DNA of 64,000 nt, from the NCBI RefSeq assembly GCF_003931855.1, contig NZ_CP034248.1:3844001-3908000 (forward strand), in the 5' to 3' direction. The translations under genes were made by a program, and so were the position numbers. Of this stretch, positions 24,790 through 34,122 are shown one piece after another. The DNA comes from Paenibacillus lentus (GTDB lineage Bacteria > Bacillota > Bacilli > Paenibacillales > Paenibacillaceae). Positions within the stretch are counted from its first letter, which is position 1, and each line of letters starts with the position of its first letter. The notes beneath the pieces are model-generated. The model searched no databases, was not told where the DNA came from, and worked only from the letters and a program-made list of their open reading frames with translations.

Positions 24790-25212
24790 CTAGCTTTTCT
24801 GCGCAGCAGCATCCGTCTTAGCTTTCGGCAAACGGAATGTTGCTGTCGAGATACATCCCAGTATGCCTTCACTATTGTGAACCTCAGCACGTAAAGTCAT
24901 CGTACGGAATGTTTCATGCAGCGGATAAGCAGTTACGATCAATTCGCCTTTGGTCATCGGACTGAGAAAATTCACATTCAAATGGGTTGTTACGCCCTCC
25001 CGTCCGCCCTTCGTGGCCGTTACGAGCGTTCCCATAGCCTGATCCATCATCGAAGACAATACGCCCCCATGGACAATACCCATGGAATTAAGATGTGATT
25101 CCGTAGCGGTGAGGCCGATTTCCACACGTTGACTGTCTGCCGATAACAGGCGGAGGCCAAGCATTCCCCAAAAAGTTTTCTCGCTGCGGGAAATAATATC
25201 CGTCCAATCCAT
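24790..25212 (-). CDS. PaaI-type hotdog-fold thioesterase
   Basis: A 140-residue hotdog-fold acyl-CoA thioesterase. The motif NSMGIVHGGVLSSMMDQAMG (about residues 42-61) carries the HGG signature and the acidic residue of the PaaI family. The ATG at 25212 follows GGGGGGACGATA; an in-frame ATG ten codons upstream has no site. The substrate is probably an aromatic or medium-chain acyl-CoA but cannot be read from sequence. It is transcribed leftward between ricA and the NUDIX gene. Confidence 0.85.
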   Translation of the reverse strand: MDWTDIISRSEKTFWGMLGLRLLSADSQRVEIGLTATESHLNSMGIVHGGVLSSMMDQAMGTLVTATKGGREGVTTHLNVNFLSPMTKGELIVTAYPLHETFRTMTLRAEVHNSEGILGCISTATFRLPKAKTDAAAQKS

Positions 25213-25358
25213 TATCGTCCCCCCTATTCTGAACGGGCTCATTTACAGTAACCCTTCTAGATGTAGTATTTCTAAGATGTCATCATTCAAACAATCATAC
25301 GCGTAATATTCATATTATGAACTAGCTTGAATCTTTGCCTGTTCTATTATATATCGTC

Positions 25359-25388
25359 AAAAAAAGTGCGAAGGGGAAGCCTCCGCAC
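25359..25388 (-). terminator. Intrinsic terminator after ricA
   Basis: On the minus strand GTGCG-G-AGG pairs with CCT-T-CGCAC (25366-25388), followed by TTTTTTT. It ends the miaB-ricA unit 15 bp past the ricA stop. Confidence 0.85.
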
Positions 25389-25402
25389 AGATTAATGATA
25401 AC

Positions 25403-25858
25403 TTACTCACCATACCCTGAGGTCGGAGCGGGGTCGCTTCCGGACTCGACGTTTACCTTCTCCGATACCGTATCCCGAATTACCGAGATGACCAGCTGCA
25501 GCAAATAGTTAATATCGCTCTGGCTTTGTTGAAACTCGGTAACTACCGGTATCTCATCTAGTTCATCCTGAAGTTCATCAATCTCCCGCTCAATCTTGTC
25601 CACCATCGCTTGATTTTTAAAGCTTTCGAAGGCAACGATCTCCTTCTGCTTCTTCTTAATGGCGCTAATTAGCGTCTGTACTCTTTCATGCTTTTGTATC
25701 AGACGTTCTGCTTTTTGGAAATGCTGAACCTCATCGCTCGTACCAATCAACTCAGCGAGCTCTTTTGCTTTTTCCATAATATCTTCTCGAATAACGAGAT
25801 CACGAGAATTGAATTTCGGTATTCCGCAATCCGTCATCTGGTTACGCTCTTGTCCCAA
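25403..25858 (-). CDS. ricA: RicA/YmcA, YlbF-family regulator of RNase Y
   Basis: A 151-residue helical protein of the YlbF/YmcA family. KAKELAELIGTSDEVQHFQ, the KKKQKEIVAFESFKNQ coil and a DINYLLQLVISVIRDTVS C-terminus match RicA. In B. subtilis RicA acts with RicF and RicT as a complex that guides RNase Y cleavage of some operon mRNAs and affects sporulation and competence. TTG is the likely start (GGGGAGGATAGAGCC upstream). It directly follows miaB, as ymcA follows ymcB in B. subtilis. Its partner RNase Y is encoded near 37 kb. Confidence 0.9.
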   Translation of the reverse strand: MGQERNQMTDCGIPKFNSRDLVIREDIMEKAKELAELIGTSDEVQHFQKAERLIQKHERVQTLISAIKKKQKEIVAFESFKNQAMVDKIEREIDELQDELDEIPVVTEFQQSQSDINYLLQLVISVIRDTVSEKVNVESGSDPAPTSGYGE

Positions 25859-25943
25859 GGCTCTATCCTCCCCACCATAATCAAACCATGTATTATCGGC
25901 TGCTAGTGCTAATACCGTTAAATTTAATAATTAAGCTTATGAA

Positions 25944-27494
25944 TTAAGCGGAGCTTACCGCCGTTGCTACAATATTCCCCTTGATATACCACGTCATTGG
26001 ATCCGTAATTTCCACTTGAACGAAGCTGCCGATCAAATCCTTGCTCCCTTCGAAGTGGACCAGTTTGTTGCTTCGCGTCCGTCCGGACAAAACGTCCGAA
26101 TTGTTCTTGCTCTCACCTTCCACGAGAACTTCAACAATCTTGCCTTCCATCAGGTCATTGCTCATTCGGCAGTGTTCATTAACGACCTCGTTCAAACGCT
26201 GCAAGCGCTCCTTCTTGACCTCCATCGGTACATCGTCTTCCATGACCGCAGCGGGTGTTCCTTCACGTGGTGAATAAATGAATGTGTAGGCGAAATCATA
26301 GCCTACTTCACGAACCAGTGACAGCGTATCCTGGAACTGCTCCTCGGTCTCCCCCGGGAACCCAACGATAATGTCTGTAGTCAAAACTACGTGAGGTATG
26401 GCTTTCTTAATTTTGCCAACCAGTTCCAAATAATGCTCTCTGGAATATTTACGGCTCATCCGCTTCAATATTTCCGTATTGCCGGATTGTACAGGTAGAT
26501 GAATATGTTCTACCAAATTACCGCCCTTAGCTAACACTTCAATCAAAGCATCATCAAAATCACGTGGATGCGAAGTCGTAAATCGAACACGCGGAATGTC
26601 GATTTGCCGAATATCGTCCATTAAATTGGCAAATGTATAGTCGATGTCCGTAAAGTCTTTGCCATACGCGTTTACATTCTGTCCAAGAAGCGTAATTTCC
26701 TTGAATCCCTTGCGCGCTAATTCACGAACCTCTGCAATGACGTCTTCAGGACGGCGGCTCCGCTCCTTCCCTCGAGTAAACGGAACGATACAATAGGTGC
26801 AGAATTTATCACAGCCGTACATAATGTTGACCCAGGCCCGCATGCCTTCCCGCTTCTTCGGCAGGTTCTCGATGATGTCGCCTTCCTTGGACCACACCTC
26901 GACGACCATCTCTTTGCTGAATAAGGCTTCCTGGATTAAATATGGTAGACGGTGAATATTATGGGTGCCAAAAATCATGTCGACAAACCCGTGCTTCTGT
27001 AGAATCCGGTTTACGACACCTTCCTCTTGAGACATACAGCCGCAAACGCCGAGCAGTAAATCGGGATTTTCCGTCTTTAGCCCCTTCAAGTGGCCAAGCT
27101 CTCCAAATACTTTATCCTCGGCATTCTCCCGAATAGCGCAAGTGTTCAACAGAATGATGTTTGCTTCCTTACGTTCCTCCGTCGAAGTGTAGCCCATTTC
27201 CTCCAGCAGGCCCTTCATCGTCTCGGTATCGTGTTCATTCATCTGACATCCGTACGTATAAATAATGTATTTCTTACCGTTACCAATGCCCTTCAACTCC
27301 TCAGGCACAGCGGTATCATACAGCACTTGAATATCCTCTTTCCCGCGCTGCTTCTCTTTGCGGTGATCCGGTTCCGAAAGAATTTGAATATCCCGACCAC
27401 GAATTCTGATCTTCTTACCACGCTCGTCCTCGGAAATGACTTTAGCGTCCGAGAAGTCAAAATACTTGGCGTAATCCTTCGTTTCCTTAGCCAT
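25944..27494 (-). CDS. miaB: tRNA methylthiotransferase MiaB
   Basis: A 516-residue radical-SAM enzyme that adds a methylthio group to i6A37 of tRNA. The N-terminal UPF0004 domain carries the auxiliary-cluster Cys residues ([30 protein letters not shown]). The radical SAM motif is CDKFCTYC near residue 227, and a TRAM domain closes the C-terminus. The N-terminal extension of about 65 residues is typical of Bacillales MiaB. The AAAGGAG site is about 13 bases from the ATG, longer than usual. Operon with ricA. Confidence 0.95.
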   Translation of the reverse strand: MAKETKDYAKYFDFSDAKVISEDERGKKIRIRGRDIQILSEPDHRKEKQRGKEDIQVLYDTAVPEELKGIGNGKKYIIYTYGCQMNEHDTETMKGLLEEMGYTSTEERKEANIILLNTCAIRENAEDKVFGELGHLKGLKTENPDLLLGVCGCMSQEEGVVNRILQKHGFVDMIFGTHNIHRLPYLIQEALFSKEMVVEVWSKEGDIIENLPKKREGMRAWVNIMYGCDKFCTYCIVPFTRGKERSRRPEDVIAEVRELARKGFKEITLLGQNVNAYGKDFTDIDYTFANLMDDIRQIDIPRVRFTTSHPRDFDDALIEVLAKGGNLVEHIHLPVQSGNTEILKRMSRKYSREHYLELVGKIKKAIPHVVLTTDIIVGFPGETEEQFQDTLSLVREVGYDFAYTFIYSPREGTPAAVMEDDVPMEVKKERLQRLNEVVNEHCRMSNDLMEGKIVEVLVEGESKNNSDVLSGRTRSNKLVHFEGSKDLIGSFVQVEITDPMTWYIKGNIVATAVSSA

Positions 27495-27660
27495 AATGTT
27501 TGGCCCACTCCTTTAATCAATCTATCGCTAAAAACTCAACGTCCTCATTCTCATGAGATTTTAAAAAATGCATTACACTAAATTATAACATGGTTCTAAA
27601 TTGATATCTAGACGAGATCGGCTACTTCACGAGATTCAGAAAACGGCATTGAAGTATATA

Positions 27661-27688
27661 AAAAAGCCCGTTCTCAGGAACGGGCTTA
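27661..27688 (-). terminator. Intrinsic terminator after the DUF1657 gene
   Basis: AAGCCCGTTC (27665-27674), TCAG loop and GAACGGGCTT (27679-27688); the minus strand continues into TTTTTT. It ends the short DUF1657 transcript and insulates miaB. Confidence 0.9.
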
Positions 27689-27718
27689 ACTGATGCTTGT
27701 TAGCGAAATACAGCAAAA

Positions 27719-27925
27719 TTAGAATCCTTTGTATTGCGGCTCTTCATTCTCCAATTGTTGGACTCTCGTTTGTACTTGATCAACAATTTGCTGCGTTTGC
27801 TGCGCTGCGGTTGTAAATAAGTTTTTTGCATCCTGGTTCTGCGTGCCCAAGGCGAATTGCTCCAGATTGGCTTGAGCGCTTTTTAACGAAGCCAGTGTTG
27901 TTTTCACTTGAGCTGCTACGGTCAT
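27719..27925 (-). CDS. DUF1657 family small protein
   Basis: A 68-residue helical protein of the DUF1657 family (QVKTTLASLKSAQANLEQFAL; AKNLFTTAAQQTQQIVDQV). In spore-formers this family accompanies DUF421 and SpoVA proteins, often in SpoVA-type mobile operons linked to spore heat resistance. Here it is divergent from the DUF421-spoVAC-spoVAD genes and shares their 174-bp upstream region. AAGGTGGTGAATTAAAA precedes the ATG. Biochemical function is unknown. Confidence 0.85.
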   Translation of the reverse strand: MTVAAQVKTTLASLKSAQANLEQFALGTQNQDAKNLFTTAAQQTQQIVDQVQTRVQQLENEEPQYKGF

Positions 27926-28099
27926 TTTTAATTCACCACCTTAGCTAATAACTTGCTTTGCGCCATCATAATTTCACCCATCCTGCATAAATCATACCTC
28001 TTTCATTCGTTCCAAATTTTGCGGTATTAAAAAAACCTGTTTCTGCGCATAATTGGGTTACCAGAGTTTGTCTAAGAGGTAGTGAAAGGAGCATCGATC

Positions 28100-28960
28100 A
28101 TGCCACTATGGTTAGAGATTGTCGTCCGTACCCTAGTATCTGTTGTCGTACTTTTTTTTCTGACTCGGATGCTTGGCAAAAGGCAGGTTTCCCAGTTGTC
28201 CTTGTTTGAGTATATTACCGGGATTACGATCGGGAGTATTGCCGCCTATATTTCTCTAGATGTCGATACCGACTGGTACTTAGGTATTATCGCATTAGTC
28301 GTATGGGTGCTTGTTTCCTACGGAATTGAAGTACTGCAGTTAAAAAGCAAACGCGCGAGAGCCTGGATTGATAGCAAATCGACCGTGCTCATCAAGGATG
28401 GAAAAATCCTAGAGGATAACCTGAAAAAGGAAAAACTAACAAACGAAGAGCTGCTAGAGCAGCTGCGCAAAAAAAATGTGTTTAAGGCGGCTGAAGTGGA
28501 ATTTGCCGTCATCGAGCCCAGCGGTGAGGTTAATGTGTTGCTCAAGAGTGAATATCAGCCGATAACCCCTTCCCACCTGGGCATCAAAGTAGCTCCTGAG
28601 CCGGAGTCCCAAGCCGTGATCCTCGATGGGCGAGTAATGGATGAGCCGCTTTCAACGCTCGGATTAAACCGGGCCTGGCTGGATACTGAGCTGGAAAAAT
28701 TAGGAGTATCGATCGACAACGTGTTTTTGGGGCAAGTCGATGGCTATGGCCAGTTATACGTCGACCTATATGATGACCAACTGCAGGTGCCTGAGCCTCA
28801 GGAAAAGGCATCATTACTCGCTCAACTGAAGAAATGTGAAGCCGACCTGGAAATGTTCGCACTCTCTACAGAAAATACGGAGGCTAAACAGATGTATACT
28901 GACTGCTCAAATCAGTTAATCCAGGTTATTCATGATGTAAGGCCGATACTGTCTCAATAG
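28100..28960 (+). CDS. DUF421 (YetF-like) membrane protein with C-terminal DUF1657-like domain
   Basis: A 286-residue protein. Three N-terminal membrane helices (about 1-75) include FFLTRMLGKRQVSQLSLFEY, the DUF421 signature. A cytoplasmic YetF-type domain follows (AWIDSKSTVLIKDGKI; VFKAAEVEFAVIEPSGEV). The last 55 residues (LLAQLKKCEADLEMFALSTE) resemble the separate DUF1657 protein encoded next door, so the gene looks like a DUF421-DUF1657 fusion. AAAGGAGCATCGATC selects the ATG at 28100. It leads a rightward operon with spoVAC and spoVAD. Confidence 0.85.
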   Translation: MPLWLEIVVRTLVSVVVLFFLTRMLGKRQVSQLSLFEYITGITIGSIAAYISLDVDTDWYLGIIALVVWVLVSYGIEVLQLKSKRARAWIDSKSTVLIKDGKILEDNLKKEKLTNEELLEQLRKKNVFKAAEVEFAVIEPSGEVNVLLKSEYQPITPSHLGIKVAPEPESQAVILDGRVMDEPLSTLGLNRAWLDTELEKLGVSIDNVFLGQVDGYGQLYVDLYDDQLQVPEPQEKASLLAQLKKCEADLEMFALSTENTEAKQMYTDCSNQLIQVIHDVRPILSQ

Positions 28961-28970
28961 GAGGAACAGA

Positions 28971-29459
28971 ATGAGCAGTCAAAATAAAAAAATGACACCG
29001 GTGCAGCAAAAATATCAGAAACTCGCACAAACGAAAGAACCGAAACGCCCTGTATGGAGCAATTGTCTGCGGGCCTTTATCGTAGGCGGGGGAATATGTC
29101 TGCTCGGCGAGTGTATACGTCAAGCTTTTATGAAATATGGCGGCTTCGATGAAAAGTCTGCCTCCAACCCGACAGTAGCCATCCTCATCCTGATCGCTGT
29201 CATTCTCACCTCATTAGGGGTATATGACAAAATTGCCCAATGGGCTGGCGCAGGCTCCGCCGTTCCCGTTACCGGGTTCGCAAACTCGATGGCATCCTCG
29301 GCTATAGAGCATCGAAGTGAAGGTCTCGTGCTAGGGGTAGGTGCAGGAATGTTCCAACTGGCCGGCTCCGTAGTCGTATTTGGAACCGTCGCCGCTTTTG
29401 TCATCGGCGTCATCTATGCCTTGTTTGTACCAGGCTATATAGGAGGAGGAGGTTCGTGA
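28971..29459 (+). CDS. spoVAC: Stage V sporulation protein AC
   Basis: A 162-residue membrane protein of the SpoVAC/SpoVAEB family with about four membrane segments. Conserved sequence includes AFIVGGGICLLGECIRQ, the DKIAQWAGAGSAVPVTGFAN loop and EHRSEGLVLGVGAGMFQLAG. In B. subtilis SpoVAC forms a mechanosensitive channel used for dipicolinate movement across the inner spore membrane. TAGGAGGAACAG precedes the ATG. It sits between the DUF421 gene and spoVAD with 1-10 bp gaps. Confidence 0.92.
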   Translation: MSSQNKKMTPVQQKYQKLAQTKEPKRPVWSNCLRAFIVGGGICLLGECIRQAFMKYGGFDEKSASNPTVAILILIAVILTSLGVYDKIAQWAGAGSAVPVTGFANSMASSAIEHRSEGLVLGVGAGMFQLAGSVVVFGTVAAFVIGVIYALFVPGYIGGGGS

Positions 29460-29460
29460 A

Positions 29461-30477
29461 ATGCTCAAAGGCCACCAGAGCTGGATATTTGAGAACAAAC
29501 CGAAAATCATTAGCAAAGCAACCATCGTTGGCCCGTTTGAAGGTCAAGGGCCATTGGCCAAAGACTTTGATATCATTCATGCAGACCTCTATTTGGGACA
29601 AGAAAGCTGGGAGAAAGCCGAGAAAACGCTCATTGAAGAGTCATCCAGTTTAGCGATTGAAAAAGCCGGATTAACCAAAGATCAGGTACAATTTTATTTC
29701 GGCGGCGACCTAATGAATCAAATCATTAGCAGCAGCTTTGCTGCCAGAACCCTCAGCATTCCTTATCTGGGCTTGTTCGGCGCCTGCTCCACATCCATGG
29801 AGAGCCTCGCCCTGGCTGCCTTTATTGTCAATCATGGAGGCGCTAAATACGCGCTTGCTGGAACCTGCAGCCACAATGCCAGTGCAGAGAAGCAGTTCAG
29901 GTACCCGACCGAATACGGATCTCAGAAGCCTCCAACCGCCCAATATACGGTAACCGGGTCAGGAGCGGTCATCGTGTCCCCTGAAGGAGACGGCCCTGCT
30001 GTCACTTCAGCCACGATTGGGCGAGTCATCGATATGGGCATAAGCGATCCGTTCAACATGGGCGCTGCCATGGCCCCAGCGGCTGTAGACACGATGCAAG
30101 CCCACTTTCGCGACATGGGCATTGAACCGTCGTATTATGATCTGATCGTTACCGGCGATCTCTCCAGAGTGGGCTATGAAATTGCCAAGGAATTACTGAG
30201 GCAGCACCGCATCCCAATGGAAGGTACGATTTATAAGGATTGCGGGATGATGATCTATGATTACACCAAGCAGCAGGTACAAGCCGGAGCAAGCGGCTGC
30301 GGCTGCTCGGCCGTCGTCACCTATGGACATTTACTGAACCAAATGCAGCGTGGCGAGCTCAATAAAATTCTAGTCGTCGCAACAGGAGCCCTTCTTTCCC
30401 CTCTGTCCTACCAGCAGGGCGAGACGATTCCTTGCATCGCTCATGCGGTAGCGATCGAGAATGCTTCCGCACCGTAA
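29461..30477 (+). CDS. spoVAD: Stage V sporulation protein AD
   Basis: A 338-residue thiolase-fold SpoVAD (SWIFENKPKIISKATIVGPFEG; GLFGACSTSMESLALAAF; CGMMIYD). SpoVAD binds dipicolinate on the outer face of the inner spore membrane and works with the SpoVA channel. GGAGGAGGTTCGTGAA precedes the ATG, one base after the spoVAC stop. It is the last gene of the cluster: no spoVAE follows before the terminator, which differs from the usual spoVAC-AD-AE arrangement. Confidence 0.93.
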   Translation: MLKGHQSWIFENKPKIISKATIVGPFEGQGPLAKDFDIIHADLYLGQESWEKAEKTLIEESSSLAIEKAGLTKDQVQFYFGGDLMNQIISSSFAARTLSIPYLGLFGACSTSMESLALAAFIVNHGGAKYALAGTCSHNASAEKQFRYPTEYGSQKPPTAQYTVTGSGAVIVSPEGDGPAVTSATIGRVIDMGISDPFNMGAAMAPAAVDTMQAHFRDMGIEPSYYDLIVTGDLSRVGYEIAKELLRQHRIPMEGTIYKDCGMMIYDYTKQQVQAGASGCGCSAVVTYGHLLNQMQRGELNKILVVATGALLSPLSYQQGETIPCIAHAVAIENASAP

Positions 30478-30510
30478 ATAAAGAATCATCTCCACAAACT
30501 TACAAATGAA

Positions 30511-30552
30511 AACGGGCTGCCCCCCGGAATTTGATCGGGGGATAACCCGTTA
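30511..30552. terminator. Intrinsic terminator between spoVAD and pduL
   Basis: AACGGG (30511-30516) pairs with CCCGTT, and CCCCCG with CGGGGG, giving a two-part stem with an internal loop. TTATTT follows on the right and TTCATTTG on the left. It lies between convergent genes and may serve both. Confidence 0.65.
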
Positions 30553-30570
30553 TTTGGTCATATTATGGAA

Positions 30571-31143
30571 CTAGTCAATGATCTCAGCCGTATCGCCATT
30601 ACTGGCTCCCGCTGCGTTTGCTTCATCCGTATCGATATGCATGTCCAGTGCAAAGGAATCAGAGACTCGTGCGATGACGTTCTCCAGTACTAGACCGCGC
30701 TCGCCACTCAGGCGAACCTTCAGCATTTGCTTGTCTTTAATGCCCCATTTCTCAGCATCGGAGGTATGGAAGTGAATATGACGAGCCGCAACGATAACCC
30801 CTTCATTCAATTCCACTTCGCCAGCTGGGCCCTTAATCTTAACGCCCGGCGTACCTTCAGTATTTCCAGATTCTCGAACTGGCGCTTTTACACCGATCGC
30901 AAAAGAATCCGTACGGGAAATTTCAAGTTGTGAAGCAGGACGTGCAGGTCCTAAAATACGCACTTTGTCAAATTGACCTTTCGGACCGATAACAGCCACA
31001 GTTTCATTTGCTGCGAATTGTCCAGGTTGGGACAACGGCTTAAATTCGGTAAGCTGATAGCCTTGTCCAAACAAAGCCTCAATATGTTCTTGGGTCAAAT
31101 GAATATGACGCGCTGATACGCCGACTGGCACTGTTTTGCTCAT
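30571..31143 (-). CDS. pduL: Phosphate propanoyltransferase PduL
   Basis: A 190-residue PduL-type phosphotransacylase. The two conserved metal-binding motifs, VGVSARHIHLTQEHIE near the N-terminus and VIVAARHIHFHTSDAE near residue 110, each carry the HxH zinc ligands. It interconverts acetyl- or propanoyl-CoA with acyl phosphate. No shell-targeting extension or microcompartment gene is nearby, so it is probably the housekeeping type. ATG at 31143 follows GAGGAGTG at eight bases; the upstream in-frame start has no site. Context with ferredoxin oxidoreductases fits acyl-CoA to acyl-phosphate conversion. Confidence 0.92.
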   Translation of the reverse strand: MSKTVPVGVSARHIHLTQEHIEALFGQGYQLTEFKPLSQPGQFAANETVAVIGPKGQFDKVRILGPARPASQLEISRTDSFAIGVKAPVRESGNTEGTPGVKIKGPAGEVELNEGVIVAARHIHFHTSDAEKWGIKDKQMLKVRLSGERGLVLENVIARVSDSFALDMHIDTDEANAAGASNGDTAEIID

Positions 31144-31228
31144 TTTGCAAACACTCCTCAGTTTTTTCTCTATGTCGATGAGATTTTTCACATCGTTACC
31201 CAATTATACACCTAATTCAAACAAAATG

Positions 31229-31256
31229 AAAAAGATGTCCTCCCAAAAAGGACATC
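31229..31256 (-). terminator. Intrinsic terminator after korB
   Basis: GATGTCC (31234-31240) pairs with GGACATC (31250-31256); the minus strand continues TTTTTC. It separates korAB from pduL. Confidence 0.85.
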
Positions 31257-31266
31257 CTTCACTGTT

Positions 31267-32133
31267 TTATCTAAATTCTGCTACAAGATTGTCAAACTCA
31301 GCCTGGGATAATGCCAACGATTGATGCGCCAGCGGCTCCTGAGAAAAACCGTAAACCAAATTCTCGTAGCTCTTCTTCTCTTTATTCTGGTAGATTAAGC
31401 CGGTAATCATACTGCCCGTTTCCATCAGCTTGGTCATTGCAGCCAAACGATTCGTAGAGTCGTAGCCTTCTAGCGTATCCAGATTGATGATGTTTTCTTT
31501 GAACCAATCATAGGTGTTCACTTTGTTGAACGTCACGCATGGACTGAATACGTTGATCAATGAGAAGCCTTCATGCTGAATACCTTGTTCGATCAAGGAG
31601 GTCAGCTGCTTCAGATCACTGGAGAAGGATTGCGCTACGAAAGTAGCTCCCGCAGCAATGGCCACCTCAAGCGGGGACAATGTCGATTCAATCGATCCTT
31701 CAGGCGTACTCTTGGTTTTGAAGCCCTCCCCGCTTCGCGGGGAGGTTTGACCTTTCGTAAGTCCATAGATCTGATTATCCATGACGATGTAGGTAATGTT
31801 AATGTTCCGGCGAATCGCATGAACGGTATGCCCCATGCCAATCGCGAATCCATCGCCATCTCCGCCGGAAGCGATGACAGTCAAATCGCGGTTCGCCAGC
31901 TTTACACCTTGTGCGATAGGAAGAGCCCGCCCATGAATACCATGCAGTCCATAAGCGTTAATATATCCAGAAATCCGGCCGGAACAACCAATGCCGGATA
32001 TAACAGCCAAATTCTCCGGCTCCAGTCCTACATTGGCCGCAGCGCGTTGAATGGCAGCTTGCACGGAGAAGTCTCCACATCCAGGGCACCAATTGGGTTT
32101 TACTTTATTACGAAAATCCTTGAAAGTTGCCAT
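31267..32133 (-). CDS. korB: 2-oxoacid:ferredoxin oxidoreductase beta subunit
   Basis: A 288-residue beta subunit (KorB). Cluster ligands lie in NWCPGCGD near residue 14, GIGCSGR near 48 and FSPC near 198. The thiamine-diphosphate motif GGDGDGFAIG is near 88 and MDNQIYGLTKGQTSP near 118. With KorA it oxidises 2-oxoglutarate or a related 2-oxoacid to acyl-CoA and reduces ferredoxin. The ATG directly abuts the korA TAA with AGGAGGA inside the end of korA, so translation is coupled. Confidence 0.92.
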   Translation of the reverse strand: MATFKDFRNKVKPNWCPGCGDFSVQAAIQRAAANVGLEPENLAVISGIGCSGRISGYINAYGLHGIHGRALPIAQGVKLANRDLTVIASGGDGDGFAIGMGHTVHAIRRNINITYIVMDNQIYGLTKGQTSPRSGEGFKTKSTPEGSIESTLSPLEVAIAAGATFVAQSFSSDLKQLTSLIEQGIQHEGFSLINVFSPCVTFNKVNTYDWFKENIINLDTLEGYDSTNRLAAMTKLMETGSMITGLIYQNKEKKSYENLVYGFSQEPLAHQSLALSQAEFDNLVAEFR

Positions 32134-33894
32134 TTATACCAACTCCTCCTGCGGTTTATTCCCAGCTACATTTTTGCATTCGTTATAAACTTCCGAAGGA
32201 AGGAACGGATTACCGTCATATTTAAGCGCATTAACAATTTTATCATGATAACCAATGTTTTGTTTGATTAAGTTGGCCAGTTGGCCCGTTGCGTTGTTTT
32301 CCAGAACGAGTACTTTCTTCGCCTTCTTAATTTGCGGAAGCACCTCTTCAACCGGGAACGGATGCAGTAAACGAACGGTCATATGGTTCGTCTTGATCCC
32401 TTCACCATCCAGACGACTACGTGCCTGATCAATGGTACCACCAGTTGAACCCATACCAATGAGAAGAATGTCAGGCTCAGCATGCGGAGCTTGCAGATGG
32501 ATCGGATTCGTCACCTGAAGTTTATTTAGCTTGCGCAGACGCTTATCCATCATTTTCTTCCGGTTGATCGGGCTCTCCGATGGACGTCCAGCCTCGTCAT
32601 GCTCGACCCCGGTAACGTGGTGGATTCCGTTCTTCTCTCCTGGCAGAACCCGAGGAGAGATGCCATTCTCTGTAAATGCATAGCGATTGAACATACTGCC
32701 ATCTTCACGATCAGGAATATCCTTGACCACATATCCGCGGTCGATAACAATTTTGTTGTAATCAAGCATTTCACAGGACTGCTTGCCCAATGAAAGCTGA
32801 AGATCCGTCGCCAAAATAACAGGCACTTGATATTTGTCAGCTAGATTGAAGGCTTCAATCGTATCGTAGAAGCATTCTTCAATCGAGCTTGGCGCAATCA
32901 CGATCTTCGGTATCTCGCCGTGGGTACCATAGATCAAAGCGTTAATATCACTTTGCTCCTGCTTCGTTGGAAGACCTGTACTCGGCCCGCCGCGCTGCGT
33001 ATCTACGATAACCACAGGCGTTTCCGTCATCCCGGCTAGTCCAATTGCTTCCATCATCAGGGATAAACCAGGGCCTGCTGATGCAGTCATCGTCCGAACG
33101 CCTGCATAATTCGAGCCAATCGCCATCGTAATCGCCGCAATTTCATCCTCGGTTTGAATAACAGTTCCACCGAATTTCGGTAGCTTCTGAATCAGATATT
33201 CCATAATTTCGGAAGCCGGTGTAATTGGGTATGCACTCATGATTCGGCAGCCGGCAGCAACCGCTCCAAGACCGATCGCATCGTTACCAATCATGAACAA
33301 TTTCTCCTTGCCGTCTGCCGGCCCCAGCTTGAAGCTATCAATCGGCCCACCCGCAAGCTGTAATACGAAATCAGCACCGCGTCTCACCGCTTCTATATTC
33401 TTCTCAACAATCGTCGGCCCTTTACGGCCAAACTCTTCTTCCACGGCTTTATTAAACACTTCTAACGGTAGACCCAGCAACGCCCAGGATGCTCCAGAGG
33501 CTACCATATTCTTCATCAGCGAAGTACCTAGCTCTTCCGCAATTGCCGTAATCGGTACTGCAAAGAGAGTTGCACCCACTCCTTCAGGAACCGTAGGATC
33601 GAATTTAGCATCCGCTATGATGACGCCACCGCTGCGAAGCTCATGTGCATTCAAATCGATACTTTCTTGGTCAAAAGCGACTAAAATGTCCAAATCGTCG
33701 GAAATCGCACGAATCGGCATTGTACTGATCCGAATTTTGTTATTCGTATGGCCGCCTTTAATACGGGAGGAAAAGTGTCGATACCCGTATAAATAATACC
33801 CAAGTCTGTTTAAGGCCGTCGAAAAAATTCGATCTGTACTTTCAACGCCTTCACCCTGCTGTCCACCGATCTTCCAAGACAATTGACTAATCAA
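32134..33894 (-). CDS. korA: 2-oxoacid:ferredoxin oxidoreductase alpha (gamma-alpha) subunit
   Basis: A 586-residue KorA with an N-terminal gamma-type domain (WKIGGQQGEGVESTDRIF; HFSSRIKGGHTNNKIR) and an alpha domain with AYPITPASEIMEYL near residue 220, TQRGGPSTGLPTKQEQ near 305 and a C-terminal transketolase-like part. Start is TTG at 33894 after AAAGGGGTGGGCGATC; it restores the conserved beginning M-I-S-Q-L-S-W. Longer in-frame starts up to 34002 have no site. Operon with korB. Confidence 0.92.
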   Translation of the reverse strand: MISQLSWKIGGQQGEGVESTDRIFSTALNRLGYYLYGYRHFSSRIKGGHTNNKIRISTMPIRAISDDLDILVAFDQESIDLNAHELRSGGVIIADAKFDPTVPEGVGATLFAVPITAIAEELGTSLMKNMVASGASWALLGLPLEVFNKAVEEEFGRKGPTIVEKNIEAVRRGADFVLQLAGGPIDSFKLGPADGKEKLFMIGNDAIGLGAVAAGCRIMSAYPITPASEIMEYLIQKLPKFGGTVIQTEDEIAAITMAIGSNYAGVRTMTASAGPGLSLMMEAIGLAGMTETPVVIVDTQRGGPSTGLPTKQEQSDINALIYGTHGEIPKIVIAPSSIEECFYDTIEAFNLADKYQVPVILATDLQLSLGKQSCEMLDYNKIVIDRGYVVKDIPDREDGSMFNRYAFTENGISPRVLPGEKNGIHHVTGVEHDEAGRPSESPINRKKMMDKRLRKLNKLQVTNPIHLQAPHAEPDILLIGMGSTGGTIDQARSRLDGEGIKTNHMTVRLLHPFPVEEVLPQIKKAKKVLVLENNATGQLANLIKQNIGYHDKIVNALKYDGNPFLPSEVYNECKNVAGNKPQEELV

Positions 33895-34122
33895 GATCGC
33901 CCACCCCTTTAATCGTATCGCTATAACACTATTAAGATATCTATAGTGCAGCCAGAATGTTAACTTGGAAACAGAATTCACCGCCTCCAAATTTGTGAAC
34001 ATTCTGTTTCAGAGTCATGTCAATTTTATGTCGCAAACAAATAAAAAGCAAGCGTTTTCGTGCCTTTTCTTATATAGTTGTTTTCGATCATATCAATCTC
34101 ACGATTGGATTAATTAAAGCGC

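Noticed and set aside
27926-28099. Sigma-G promoter for the DUF1657 or DUF421-spoVAC-spoVAD genes
   Set aside because: CATCATA on the plus strand lacks a GHATR box 18 bp upstream, and CATAATT needs two mismatches and a wrong spacer; not callable although forespore expression is expected.
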